A stretch of 64,000 nt of DNA from Acanthochromis polyacanthus (Eukaryota; Chordata; Actinopteri; Pomacentridae): NCBI RefSeq assembly GCF_021347895.1, contig NC_067119.1, positions 5,530,534-5,594,533 of the forward strand, given 5' to 3'. A model generated the notes under the pieces. The model was not told where the DNA came from. It did not search any database and worked only from the letters and a program-made list of their open reading frames with translations. A program made the translations under genes and the position numbers. Positions 1-10,849 of the stretch are shown one piece after another. The number at the start of each line of letters is the position of its first letter. Within the stretch, counting starts at the first letter, position 1.

Positions 1-391
1 GATTATTTTACTGGATTTTATTTTTATGTTCTGCATTTTAATCTATTTCCTTTAACTTTCTTTTTGTCTTCTGTCTCATTACTCGTCATCTATGAAACAC
101 TCTGAACTGAACTAAGTTGTATGAAACGTGTTCCACAGATAAAGCTGCCTGATTGATACCATGAGAGTTTCACGAGACTAATTTTAGCTGACAAAGCAAC
201 AATAACAGCTTCGTCATTTATCTAATTTCATCCGTTTTCCGACTGAAGGAGCGCGTTTAATTCCTGTGATGCAGCTGAGAAGTTACGCAACGTCCACGGT
301 CATTCTGGCACTAATGGCCGAGGGTGAGGATGACGGAGGGGGAGGAAAGGGAGGGATGAGGGTGAGGAAAGTGGCAGAGCGCTGTAGCTAC
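1..391 (-). other. wdfy3 intron, partial
   Basis: This is the start of the intron following coding exon 13 on the minus strand, beginning GTAGCT at 391. I see a purine-rich GGAGGG stretch at about 321-366 and nothing else recognisable. Confidence 0.6.
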
Positions 392-475
392 CTCTTCCTG
401 GCGAGCGCCGGCGTGCCCCACGGCGAGGGCAGCGAGGTCTCATGAGTCAGGCAGGGAGGCACCTGCTCCGCACGA
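392..475 (-). CDS. wdfy3: wdfy3 coding exon 13 (last exon in window; gene continues left)
   Basis: This exon encodes about residues 813-841: SRAEQVPPCLTHETSLPSPW, then GTPALARKR. It is a clear match to the WDFY3 SRAEQIPPCL...SPWGTPALSRKR segment. The acceptor is GCCATGCAG|TCGTGC at 475 and the donor is AAGAG|GTAGCT below 392. The 84 nt are one base, 27 codons and two bases, so the next exon must lie to the left of the window. The remaining roughly 2,700 residues, including the lectin-like, PH-BEACH, WD40 and FYVE regions, are not in this window. Confidence 0.93.
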
Positions 476-983
476 CTGCATGGCAGCACATCCACACAGA
501 CAGAAAGGAGGGGAATAACAACAATAACACATCCAAAAACACAATCAGTCATGCACATATACCCAGAAACACACATGTGCACACACACGCAGCCGTGCAG
601 ATGGGCCAGACCGAGGATGAACAGCCAGATGTTAGAGGAAGAAACAGAGAAAAGAGAGAAAAAAGAGGGAAAGAAGTTGTTAGTGAGAAAGCAGACAAAG
701 AAAACAGGATCAGAGCTCCAGCTGGGCGTCATGCACAAAACCAGCCAGATGTAAACAAGAGGCTCCAAGACAGAAACTAACACACTGGAGAGCAGCGCTC
801 CCCAAACCAAGAATCACCTCCTAAAAGCCACTTCATAGACCTGCTTTAATGTGAAGTTCACTAGTTTTAGTGTTCTATTCTGGATGATGTCCTGTTTATT
901 TCAAATATTCTCTCTTTGCTTTATTTTGATTTTCAGCAGATTAATTTAACGGACGTCATCCAAGGAGGATTCCACTTGGCTTT

Positions 984-1118
984 ACCACAGTGGTGAAGGT
1001 GATTAAAAAGTTGAAAGAAACGGGCAGTGTCATGGACGAACCCCGTTCTGGACGACCAAATATACTGACAGCCAATAGAAACTTTGAGGTAGAAACGTAC
1101 GCAGAATTCTACTTGTAG
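984..1118 (+). pseudogene. Tc1/mariner transposase fragment (helix-turn-helix and GRP motif)
   Basis: A 45-codon open stretch reads TTVVKVIKKLKETGSVMDEP, then RSGRPNILT, and stops at 1116-1118. The K-E-T-G-S-V-x-D-x-P-R-S-G-R-P core is typical of the second helix-turn-helix and the GRPR-like hook at the N-terminus of Tc1/mariner transposases. There is no catalytic domain, so it is a short relic. It lies immediately upstream of a second, different Tc1-like relic. Confidence 0.75.
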
Positions 1119-1239
1119 GGGGGTTGTAATTATTCATTGTGGATTTACTGATGATCTAGTGCCCTGGTAGTTGAGATAATGATGAGTTGTCATTTTGTCA
1201 TGATTCATTGCACATGGGTTGGTCACTTTGCAAAAGTGA

Positions 1240-1720
1240 ACCAAATACACTCCAAGCAATACTCAGTGAGTATCTGCACAATTTGAGAATGGGTTTGAAG
1301 GCCTATATAAAGGCCCAAAAGAGGCCACCATTGTTAGTCCAGTGAACAGCATCATGCCGCGTCTATCACATGAACAACGTCTCCGGGCACTGGGTATGGT
1401 GGAGGCCGCTTTGAGCTACAGTGATGTAGCCAGGCGTATGGGCTGTTCCCAACCCACAATCAGAAGCCTGGTCCAAAGCATTGCTGCCTGCATCCAAGCA
1501 AATGGAGGCCATACTCGGTATTGACTGTTGTGACTTTGTGTTTGGCAGGTGTCGTTTCCTTTTGTGAAATTCTTTATTTTGAAATCATTCTTGAAACTTT
1601 AGATTTTTGTTTCTGTATGCTAATATGCTAAACAAATGATTCATGTGGAGAAAATCCAGTTTCGGGCTTCAAAATAAAAATTATGTTGAAAAATATGGTC
1701 TCAAAGTTTTTAATGACTGT
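1240..1720 (+). mobile_element. internally deleted Tc1-like element (approximate bounds)
   Basis: The segment holds a TATA-like CCTATATAAAGG at about 1301, the leader GAGGCCACCATTGTTAGTCC and a short transposase ORF that joins the N- and C-terminal ends. Terminal repeats could not be placed with certainty, so the bounds are approximate. The leader plus MPRLSHEQRLRALGM start is a recurrent fish Tc1-like sequence. Confidence 0.6.
1354..1524 (+). pseudogene. mini-transposase: Tc1-like N-terminus fused to C-terminus
   Basis: The frame reads MPRLSHEQRLRALGMVEAAL, then SYSDVARRMGCSQPTIRSLV (a paired-type helix-turn-helix). After QS it jumps to IAACIQANGGHTRY, the usual C-terminal end of this transposase family, followed by a TGA. 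The roughly 270 residues between, including the DDE catalytic core, are missing, yet the frame is preserved. The 56-residue product would contain a DNA-binding helix-turn-helix and nothing else recognisable. The first true ATG is at 1354. Whether it is expressed is unknown. Confidence 0.75.
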
Positions 1721-3018
1721 CAGTGCATATCAGGAGAAACTGAAGAATTAGTCATGGCTGAAAAAATCATTTCCCCAACGCTACCCCTACTAAGTCTAAC
1801 TCTATCTTTCCATATGTCCATCCTTCACGTCCACTAAGAGGCACCAGTTCAACTCTTTCTTCATATTTAATCTGTGGAGGCAAAATGATTTCCTATGTGT
1901 CCAGACTTTAGGGACTCCCTGTATACTGCATCAATGAGTGCACACTTTGAGGGAGTTGCTTGAGTTCGTACTTTCGGTAAAAAATATGTAGCCCAAATCT
2001 TAACCAGTTTTAGATCATTAATTCAATACTGAAGATCTCCATTTTCACTAAATGTCATCTTCAGGCTTCATCATAATGGACTTTGGAATGAAAACATGTG
2101 GAAGGAGGTTTGATTGTAATTATCAAGAAAAGAAAAGAGGAACCTGAACACATCTTCACTTCAGTCCGGCTTCACTTTATGTGATCACAAAGAACAAACA
2201 GGCAACAATTTGTCTTTCACTTGCTGCTTGATATTTCTTGTTTGTGAAGGTGTCACAGTGGCGCTGAATTTCTGAATATTTGAGAAACATGACTATTTCC
2301 AGCGTCATGACAAGACTGTGTAGTTTCTTTGCTTTCCTTCAGGTTTCAGCTTTCAGCCGCCTCGGTTCATCCACGTGAGTCTCAGATGAAGAGGTCGACT
2401 GAACAGGAGCAGCGACCGGCTCGGATAAACACAGCTGTGGACCAGATTCACACTTTAAGAGCAAAGAGAAGCGCCTGGCTGAGCTGACACTACACAAAAC
2501 TGGACTGTTCTGAAAGTTTGTGTGGTGGATTTTACTTCAGTTTTTACATTTTAGTATAAAACTGTAAATACGTTTCAGCGTCGACCGTCACTGCAGCTGA
2601 GAGCAACATTAAACCCGGCAAAGCGACCTGGTTTTAATCATATCTGCAGCTAATAATCAATTATGTTGACTTACGTTGGGAGTTTTTAGCCAAGTTCTAG
2701 GTAAAGGGGAAAAAGAAGTGTGGTTTCTGACATGCTGCTGTAATCAAAGAACATGTGGCTGCAATCTGATGAACTCAATCTAAAGGCTCCTTCATGCTCT
2801 TGTTTTGTTTTGCAGTAACTATTGAAAAACAATAGTGATTGCTACATGCTGCTTCATCCTGTTTCGCTTATTTACACTCAAAGAAACGACCCTTGTGGCC
2901 TGATTTATGGTGTAATATCCTCTATAGGTTACCAACAGGCTCTTAACTCACACAAAACCCTTGGAAATAATATCTGTTACTTGCTTGGAACGGAGAAGTG
3001 ATAAAAAACTGCCACAGG

Positions 3019-3204
3019 CCCTTTTAGCTGCAAGTAAAAAAAATATTACAAGAAAATGGCTAACTACTGCTCCACCCTCTCCTTTTTGAAATATTTAGCA
3101 TGGAAAAGTTGACCTATATTTTAAATATAAGGAAAGACAAATTTTATGACATTTGGAATAAATGGATCAATTACATTGCTCAAATGAGACCAGAATTTTT
3201 ATGA
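3019..3204 (+). pseudogene. L1-type LINE ORF2 C-terminal fragment
   Basis: The translation reads LLAASKKNITRKWLTTAPPS, then after stops and a frame change MEKLTYILNIRKDKFYDIWN and KWINYIAQMRPEF. The pattern AASKKxITRKWL...MEKLTxxLR...KFYxxWxKW is the familiar C-terminal tail of fish L1-type ORF2 proteins. Two stops and one frameshift make it inactive. The 3' untranslated part probably continues to the tandem repeat at 3.5-3.8 kb. Confidence 0.7.
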
Positions 3205-3518
3205 CTTCTCCGAGTGGTTTTGACCAAAGGTGCTTTTATACGTATCTTTATTTATGTATTACTATTTTTTTAAATGCCATACTGTAGGCTCCCCTTTGAA
3301 GTTCGTAGTTCCAATTTTGTTTTTTTTTGTTTCTGTTTTTTTTGGTTTTGCATTCTGCTTCTATGTTCGAATTGTTCATTTTTGTTTGTATATTGGCAAT
3401 GTGTGAGGGGAATTGATCTCCAGCTTTTTAAAGAGAAGATATTAAAAAGGTAAAATTTTTGTTAAAGGCGATTTTACACTAGAGGAAAATTCTCCCACGC
3501 AACTTACTTTAAAAAAAA

Positions 3519-3777
3519 AAAAGGAAAGAAATGTTGAATAAGTATTAAGATGTACATGTCTTTGTAATTTTACTCTTTCCAAATAAATATATATATAAAA
3601 AAAAAGGAAAGAAATGTTGAATAAGTATTAAGATGTACATGTCTTTGTAATTTTACTCTTTCCAAATAAATATATATATATAAAAAAAGGAAAGAAATGT
3701 TGAATAAGTATTAAGATGTACATGTCTTTGTAATTTTACTCTTTCCAAATAAATATATATATATAAAAAAAAAAGGA
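3519..3777 (+). repeat. three tandem copies of an ~81-bp unit
   Basis: The unit begins GGAAAGAAATGTTGAATAAG, contains GATGTACATGTCTTTGTAAT and ends in (AT)n followed by A(6-10). Copies start near 3522, 3605 and 3687, and a fourth begins with GGAAAT at 3773. Each unit looks like a complete LINE 3' tail with its own AATAAA and A-run. This suggests slippage or tail duplication at the end of the L1-type element. Confidence 0.9.
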
Positions 3778-4313
3778 AATAATATCTGCCACTATTGTGT
3801 AAGCAAAACAGACAAAATTCTTAGTCTACACATCTAGATTTTGGCATTAGGCCTTTAAATAACACCACACTAGACTCATACACTCTGCTACCAGTCTAAC
3901 GCTGACGCTGTTTTTTTTACAGATTTAGAGTGGTTTATTTGAGTACGTGTCCATCTTTAAGGCTGTAGATTGAAGTTTGTGGTGCTGTTAAGACGTTTAG
4001 CATTGTCTTTAAAAAATATGGCTAAATATGAACAACAACACATAACACTTGTGTAGCACTTTTCAACACCCTTAAATATGTTTTACAAAGTAGAAATAAC
4101 AAACAGCAGCACAAACTTCATTCTCCACAACAATCTCACAGCTGAAACTCTCTTAAACTGCATTACTTTTCCCCTCTGTACCTCATAAACTGACATCTAA
4201 GTGCACTTCTAACTTCCTCGTCAATAGCAGACTTTCCCACTTGGCGCTACATAAATAAGCATCCCCACGTTCACTCTAAGGGTCCAGACGCTCGGTTCCT
4301 GCGCCCCACTGAC

Positions 4314-4511
4314 CTGTCGAAGGAGTCGGTGGCCATCTTGTACAGGTAGATGAAGAGCTTGCTGCAGTGTTTGAGCGTTGGACACACGCTGTCTCCTGCA
4401 CAGCCCCCGGCGGCCGCCTCGTCCTCCAGCAGCCTCTGGAAGGGCTGAGCGTTGGAGGGGAACACGCCGGTGGGACCCAGCTTCTTGGTGTCGGAGAAAC
4501 AGCCCAGCAGC
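4314..4511 (-). CDS. wdfy3: wdfy3 coding exon 12
   Basis: This exon encodes about residues 747-813: LLGCFSDTKKLGPTGVFPSN, then AQPFQRLLEDEAAAGGCAGD and CPTLKHCSKLFIYLYKMATD, ending SFD. The acceptor is GTCCTGCAG|GCTGCT at 4511 and the donor is TCGACAG|GTCAGT below 4314. The 198 nt are one base, 65 codons and two bases. A small Ala/Gly-rich variable segment (EDEAAAGGCAGDS) stands where mammals have an unrelated short acidic stretch, so this loop appears tolerant of change. Confidence 0.94.
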
Positions 4512-5716
4512 CTGCAGGACGGAGGGAAACCGGTGAGAAGACGAGGAGAGATTTGATCTTCAAGAGGACAATTAATTTCATAAAAAACATTGAAGGTGTC
4601 CAAAACCGTCGCCTGGTTTTGGACTTTGATGCTCTGGTGAAAAAAAAAAAAAACATTTCAGAACTTTTCTATTATCCTGCATCTATGCTACAGCAGTTAA
4701 ATATGACTAATCAAAGCATATCTTTTCTAATTGTTGGGGCATTTCTAACCTATTTAATGCTTAAATGGTGGCTCACAAAAGTGCTTGGTGCGTTATTTCC
4801 ACACAATATAGTGATTATTAGGGCACCACATCCACTTTACTGATGATAAATTGCATTTCATGTCTTTATATTTGTATTCTGCGCAGTGACGGTAAGACTG
4901 TAGGTAATCTAAACTCTAAAACTTCTCTGTACGGCTCATTTAAGTACATTTTTTCCCTTTTATTGTGTTTTTTTGTCCTGTACATGCTTTTATTTTTCTT
5001 ATTTAGCTTCTTTCTGCTGTGTTATACATCAATTATTCTATAAAATCGGCATGCATTTTACTCACCTGGCTGTACTGTTTTGGATTTATCAAGCTAAAAA
5101 AAATTTAATTTATTTTTGTGGTAATTTATGTTCGATCTTTTACGTGTTTATGTCTTTTCCTTTTGCCTGAATGGGACTTTGAACAACCTAAGCAGCTACT
5201 GAAATGAACTCGCTTGCTTTTAATATTTGACTAAACTGTGGAAAAATAAAAGCGGTTACGATACATAAATCCATTACAGACGCATTATTAAAGGTATGAA
5301 GCGAGTGCTGATGCAATTATGGACGACTGACCCCAGGGGATAAATACTCATTAAAAAACAGCACTGCGATGTTAATTTAGTGGAGTTTTTCCAGAACTTT
5401 CAGTCAGAATGTGTGGCCTCCATAAGCAGTGAATCCAAGTTTAAAAGCAAGTTCAATCGTGATGAAGTCCACAGAATGAGATTAAAAACACCCAAATACA
5501 CACAATGCATGTTTAGGGAGAAACCCTAAACTTCCACTCAGTACGATGAAATAAATCCTCTTAATGACAAAAAAAACTAACTGAACCCAAACTTTACATT
5601 ACTAATTCACAGCTTCTTTAATTTTCTACCAGAGAAGGAAGAAAAGCAAATACACAGAGTTAAATGTGACGAGGCGGATTCGTAGAGGATTCAGAGAACA
5701 GACGATCGTCGCTCAC
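4512..5716 (-). other. wdfy3 intron between coding exons 11 and 12
   Basis: This is AT-rich intron with poly-T tracts around 4950-5010. I recognise no repeat family, RNA or regulatory site here. Confidence 0.6.
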
Positions 5717-5988
5717 CTCACGGCGTCCGCCAGCTTCTCGTACTGGATCTCCGTTCTGAAGAAGTGCGAGTTGGCCGGTTCGTAGCGCATGGCGGCGGTC
5801 AGCGTGCAGAAAACGGTGTGCAGCAGCTCGAACACCTGGTTCTGGTTGACCCGCTCCCAGCCGTGTCGAGGCGGCTGGCACAGCGAGCGCTCCATGGCGA
5901 CCAGCAGCGACGTGACGTAGACGAAGCCGCCCACTTTACGGAACACCGTCCGGGTGCGGTGACTCTCCCGTAGCACCGCTAGCAAAGC
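5717..5988 (-). CDS. wdfy3: wdfy3 coding exon 11
   Basis: This exon encodes about residues 657-747: ALLAVLRESHRTRTVFRKVG, then GFVYVTSLLVAMERSLCQPP and VFELLHTVFCTLTAAMRYEP, ending EKLADAVR. The acceptor is CTCCTCAG|GCTTTG at 5988 and the donor is GTGAG|GTGAGC below 5717. The 272 nt are 90 codons plus two bases of a split Arg. Conservation with mammals is very high, consistent with structural constraint on the helical repeat region. Confidence 0.96.
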
Positions 5989-6149
5989 CTGAGGAGGAGG
6001 AAAACCAGAATATTTAGGCCTTATCGCATTTATGGCAGTCAAAACATTCAAGTTCAGGAAGCTGCAGTCAATTCCAGCCATTTTCAGTACAAAAAAAATC
6101 GCTAATATTCTATTTTTAAATTAAAAAAATGACGAAAAATACAGGGAAT

Positions 6150-6510
6150 ATTGGACGCGCATCGCGAGGTGCATTTCCTTGAAAACGACCGATTCGTGGA
6201 TTTTATACCGACTTCAGGACATGTTTTGGACAAAATAGTTTACTGGCTTGTGTCATCTGGATGTAAAAGGTTGGATTATGGCCGTTTTTTGTGGAATCTT
6301 TTCATCTGTGTGTAATAATGAACCCGGAAATGTGAGTCGCGCTGTGTGCGTTGAAGCCGTGTATAGAGAACGGATGGATGGATATTCGTTTTTGTCGGAC
6401 AAATGTGTTTTTCTCACCCGCTGTGGTAATCGCATCTGAAAGTGGTTTATACCGGCGGATTCATGAGAATCTAAGCTTTCCATCGGCGTATAGTGTTTGT
6501 ATAATGGCGT
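6150..6510 (+). repeat. left arm of an inverted repeat pair (matches 7700-8135)
   Basis: Segments such as GGTTGGATTATGGCCGTTTT, GGTTTATACCGGCGGATTCA and GACATGTTTTGGACAAAAT recur in reverse complement at 7700-8135. Within this copy, GAACGGATGGATGGATATTC near 6369 resembles the tail of a common fish repeat. The family is unidentified; two copies of one interspersed element in opposite orientation is the simplest explanation. Confidence 0.8.
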
Positions 6511-7699
6511 TTGCAGCCGTCGGACATTCTTGAAATTCCTATGCAAATTAGTAGGTGTACCGCCGGCGGTACACTGAAGCTTAAGGGACGCACAAGATGC
6601 CACATAATTTATCTTGAAAAACCGCGCATGCTGTATTTCAAATCTTCTGTATAATTTTTTATATTTCACATAGCACAACAATTTCCTTCAGGATTTATAA
6701 AGTTTTATCCCATTTGTTCACATGTAACTCAATTATTCTCTCCCATGTCTTTCACATCATTTATTTTTCCGTCGCCTCATTCAGTCACATTTTCTCGCGG
6801 TGACATATTTAAGAGCCCCTCAGGGGTTTTTTTGTGCCTCGTTTCTTTTCTCTCCTACATTTTTCTACAAGTTTTATGGTTCCACATTTGCAAGCAACCT
6901 CAACTGAAACATCAAACTGTAACCCAGAAATGAGTCTGGGGAAATAAAAACAGCCCGAGAACACAGAATGACAGTGACAGGAGAAGGTTTTTAATAAGAG
7001 GCTGAATGATGGAGGAAAAGCCTGCCATCGGCAGCAGATGAAGGTTTTGAGCGGCTCAGGTGAAGTAAAGGAACACAGCAGGGAAAACGGATAATAATAC
7101 CAACGGAGGTTTCTTAGTATTTAAAATTTCTATCCTGTCTCTGAAATATTTATTTTCAAACTTCTCTTTTTGACACATAAAATGTCAGAATGATGGGGTG
7201 AAAATACATCCCAGTAGTTATTATTTTACTGTACATACGACACCTGTTTTTCTAGATTTTACAATAAATAGTAAGTGTAGCCGAAAACCTTCAGCACAAA
7301 ACAAGTGCTAATGTTATTCAGACTGCCTCATTAGTCGTGTGAATCCCACAAAGATTTAAAAAGCAAAAAGGCAGCTTAGCATTACAGAAAAGTCTAATTA
7401 CTTCCTCAAATGTACCCACTTTCCACAGCCTGTGGCATCAAAGCATGCAGGTATTTATGATTTTATCATATGATTTTTCCTGATGCTGAAGAAAAATCAT
7501 AAGCAAGAAAATGCTAAGAATAGGAGACTGACATAGCAATTCAACTTTTTAGCCATTTGTTGCTCGATTTACTCAAACACAACGGACATTTTTAGTTATT
7601 AACCCGTTGCGCTTCACCGGCCCGCCCGCATGACGCTTTGAGATCTGCATAAGCATTTCCTTAAATGTCTGAATCTGCAAACTCATTGATAGAAACATT

Positions 7700-8135
7700 A
7701 CACACCCATGGAAAGCTTAGATTCTCATGAATCCACCGGTATAAACCACTTTCAGATGTGATTACCACAGCGGGTAATATAAACACATTTCTCCAACAAA
7801 CAACAAACAACATAAACAGCACAACTCACCCTTGAAGGCTCCTAACTAGTCACAGATGAAAATATTCCACAAAAAAACGGCCATAATCCAACCATGGACA
7901 TTCAGACAAAACAAGCCCAGGGTTCTCGCCAGCGCATTTCAGCGTAACGGCCCGTTACGCATGCGCGTTCCTCACTGTTGTGCGTGCGCGTGCAGAAGGA
8001 CCTGCCGTTACGCTGAAAAAAAATCCTGGTGAGAACCCTGAAGCCAGGAAAATATTTTGTCCAAAACATGTCTTGAAATCAGTAAACAATCCACAAATAG
8101 CTAGTTTTCGTGAACGTGCACCTCGCGCTGCGTAT
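7700..8135 (-). repeat. right arm of the inverted repeat pair, interrupted by a MITE
   Basis: This copy matches 6150-6510 in reverse complement (GGTATAAACCACTTTCAGAT, CCACAAAAAAACGGCCATAA, TGTCCAAAACATGTC). It is split by a 123-bp terminal-inverted-repeat element at 7918-8040 that the left copy lacks, so the MITE inserted after the two copies separated. The outer end near 7601 reads TTAACCCGTTGCGC, which could be a piggyBac-like TTAA terminus. That is only a guess. Confidence 0.8.
7918..8040 (+). mobile_element. 123-bp MITE with CAGGGTTCTC termini
   Basis: The ends are CAGGGTTCTCGCCAG and CTGGTGAGAACCCTG, with a second inverted motif CAGCGTAACGG/CCGTTACGCTG just inside each end. AAGCC flanks both sides (7913-7917 and 8041-8045), a possible 5-bp target duplication. 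A longer member of the same family is at 18125-18519. The CAGGG terminus suggests a hAT relative, but a 5-bp duplication would not fit hAT, so the superfamily is open. Confidence 0.8.
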
Positions 8136-8154
8136 CCCATATTTAGGATAGGCT

Positions 8155-8219
8155 ACAGCACCCACCGCAACCCTAGTGAGGATAAAGCGGTGTATAGAGA
8201 ATGGATGGATGGATATTAG
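8155..8219 (+). repeat. truncated fish repeat ending in (GGAT)n
   Basis: The sequence GCAACCCTAGTGAGGATAAAGCGG followed by GAATGGATGGATGGATATT is the 5'-truncated end of a very common teleost interspersed repeat. A fuller copy in the opposite orientation is at 21444-21612. Confidence 0.7.
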
Positions 8220-8504
8220 CGAACTTCAGCAGAAATTTCAGGCGACATGGTCAGACTTGACAGGAAAATGCTGTCATTTAAGGTAAAATAGACTCATTTC
8301 CTTTCCTCTTTGCAGTTTGAGCATAGCTACTGTCGTCTGCAGTCATGTCTCATAATAAACCTTGATTTGTGCAGTCATATAACCCCTGGTTAATGTCTGC
8401 GTCTCCAATATGAGTCACTGTGAGTAATGCTGGAGGATTTTTGCATCTGATTCATTGGATTCGTCAAAAAAAAGAAAGAGAGAGACTACTTTGACCTAAA
8501 TGCT

Positions 8505-8860
8505 AATATCAACTAACATGCTAAGACCAGGTAGCTATGATGTTCACACTGTTTAGCATCTTGTTTTAACGTATTATCGAGCTAACTATGGCTAGTTAGT
8601 ATAAGAAACAAGCAAAACAAATATGTTAAATACAGAGAATAACATGAATTTTATTAGAAAATTGCTCATAAATCAAAGTATTAGACAAACTAATAACTAA
8701 CATGGAAAGACCAGACAGCTATGATGTTTAAACTGTTTAGCATCTTGTTTTAGCATACTATCAAGCTAACTATTGCTAATTGGTACAACAAACAAACCAA
8801 ACAAATATTAAAACACAGAGACTAAGAGGACTTTTGATTAGAAAGTATTAAACTAACTAG
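8505..8860. repeat. tandem duplication, ~190-bp unit, two copies
   Basis: The segment with AGCTATGATGTTCACACTGTTTAGCATCTTGTTTTAACGTATTATCGAGCTAAC-type sequence (8533-8590) recurs at about 8720-8775 with few changes, as do the following AACAAGC..AAACAAATAT tracts. It reads as a diverged direct duplication in intron DNA. Confidence 0.75.
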
Positions 8861-8869
8861 ACTGAGCTG

Positions 8870-9395
8870 TCAATAATGATTTGTTTGGTTTATAAAATGT
8901 CAGAAAACAGTGAAAAACATCAATCATTGGTCTCCAAAACCCAAGACGACTTGTTCAAATGTCTTTTTTTTTTTTGCTCCACAACCCAAAGAAATTCAGC
9001 TTACTGTCATTAAAGAAGAAAGAACCAGAATATACTCAAGTTTAAGAAGTCGGAATCAGAGAATTTAGACTTTTTAAGATAACTCAAACCAATTCAGCAA
9101 GCATCAAAACGACTCATCTAATAATAATATTGTTGCCGGATTGAGCGGCAAATAATGATTTGTTGTGCTACTAAAATGTCAGAAAACAGTGAATTATTTG
9201 TTCCCAAACCCAGGATGGCTTGTTCAATGTCTAGTTTTGTCCACAAATCAAAGATATGAAGTTTATTGTCATAAAAGAGGAAAGAAACCACAAAATATTC
9301 AGGTTAAAGAAGCTGGAATCAGAGAATTTAGACCTTTAAGAGGACTCAAACCAATTAAGCAAGCATCAAAGCGACCTATTGTGATCATTCAGAAA
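8870..9395. repeat. two tandem diverged copies of a fish MITE interior
   Basis: Both halves (8870-9120 and 9145-9395) carry AATGATTTGTT, AAAATGTCAGAAAACAGTGA, AAAGA..TTCAGTTTA-like, GGAATCAGAGAATTTAGAC and ACTCAAACCAATT.AGCAAGC in the same order. I know this string from a widespread fish hAT-type MITE whose ends (GAGCTGCAACGATTAATCG) are not preserved here. Confidence 0.65.
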
Positions 9396-10849
9396 TCACC
9401 AAACTGATTAGAAGATATCTTCAGGGCAGGGGCAATACTTTGAGCAGTAAAAGTTAAGATATTTCCTTAAAAATGACAAATCTGAACCATATGAAGCCAC
9501 TAGAGGAAAGATCAGCAGGTCACTAGATACGAGGATTAATTCTCTGGGACTAACGGAATATTTGTACCAAATTTAACACCACCCTATGTAATATTAGCTG
9601 AAATATTTCAGCCTGAACTAATGGCAGACCGACTCTCCATAGAGTCACACCAATAGCATGGCTAAGAGGACAGTAAGTGGATCTTGTCAAACAATCTTTT
9701 AGAAAAGGTCAAGAATCTGCTTTCATGCTCCAGTTTTCCACTCATCTCTCAGCATTTATCTGCTGTGCCTCCTGTTTCACGACGGCTTCAGCCACTGCTG
9801 CAGCCCGAAAACTAACTTGGATCTATAATAATGCCTCCCGCTGGGTGGACGGAGCATAAAAGAGAAGTAAAAAAACGGTGATATGTTGCGCCACTGAGCC
9901 AGCTGTTTCCTGCTCCAGAACACTCCGACTCCGACTCAGCAGAACGTTTTATAAACCAATCACAGGATGTCAAAGACGTCCTCTTCCTGTCCTCTGAGGT
10001 GGGAAACTACCGCCAGGATCCGACCGTTAAAGTTTAGGTTTGGGGTGTTAACTTCACCGGCCTTGAGGATTAAATTCAACACATCAGGGGGCTCGGCTGA
10101 GACACTACATCTATAAACGGGCACTTTTCACGAGCTAAACTCTCACATCTGTTTGTGGAGTTGTTATTGACGGTACATAAACCTCGACGAAGAGCGAAGG
10201 AGTAAATTATTTCACCCAAACGAGATTCGATATGAGTTCTCTGCAGCGGGAGATAATTAAAATCCCTGATTAGCGAAACAGGAGGGAAATGCTGACGGGT
10301 TAATCCAGCCGAAGCCCTCAGAAGGCCTGAGAATTACCTCGTCTGAGAGGGGCGAATCTGAAAATGCAATTATGCTACAGAAAATGAGCCGCCGTCTCAT
10401 CCTGTGCGCGCGGATCATATATGCTTTTATGTGCGCCGTACACTCAGTGAACCTGGTCTGAAGCAATTACTGCACGCACGGCTTCAAATGCATATTGATT
10501 TTTAAAGTTCCAGACTTTTCTTTCTGCAGCGTTCTCACTGAAATTCACCGACTCGCTGCTGTTATCATCTTACTGGGCTCTTCTCGGGCGCACACAGGAG
10601 GATATTTCTTTACAAAAAACAACATTTAAGTCTATTTTGTGATGTCAGAGATGTTTGATGATGCTTGTGATGTCCAAACATGCAGATAACCTCAAATTTT
10701 TTCGAATTCTTGTTAATTGCAGTTTACTCAAAACAAATCTCGGAAAATTTAGATATTTTTAAGACGCAGTAAAACAAGATAAACACATGTAAGTCTGATT
10801 AAGACACTTCAGTGTGGTCTGACTTCACACAAATCACAAGAAATATATC

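Larger units (their letters stand above)
476..4313 (-). other. wdfy3 intron between coding exons 12 and 13
   Basis: Besides the Tc1 relics near 1 kb and the L1-like tail at 3.0-3.8 kb described separately, I see ordinary AT-rich intron sequence. The open frames at 442-780 are antisense or chance reading and have no recognisable domain. Confidence 0.7.

Noticed and set aside
4367..4843. Plus-strand 158-codon frame over wdfy3 exon 12
   Set aside because: Starts inside the antisense of a verified exon and runs into intron sequence; no domain.
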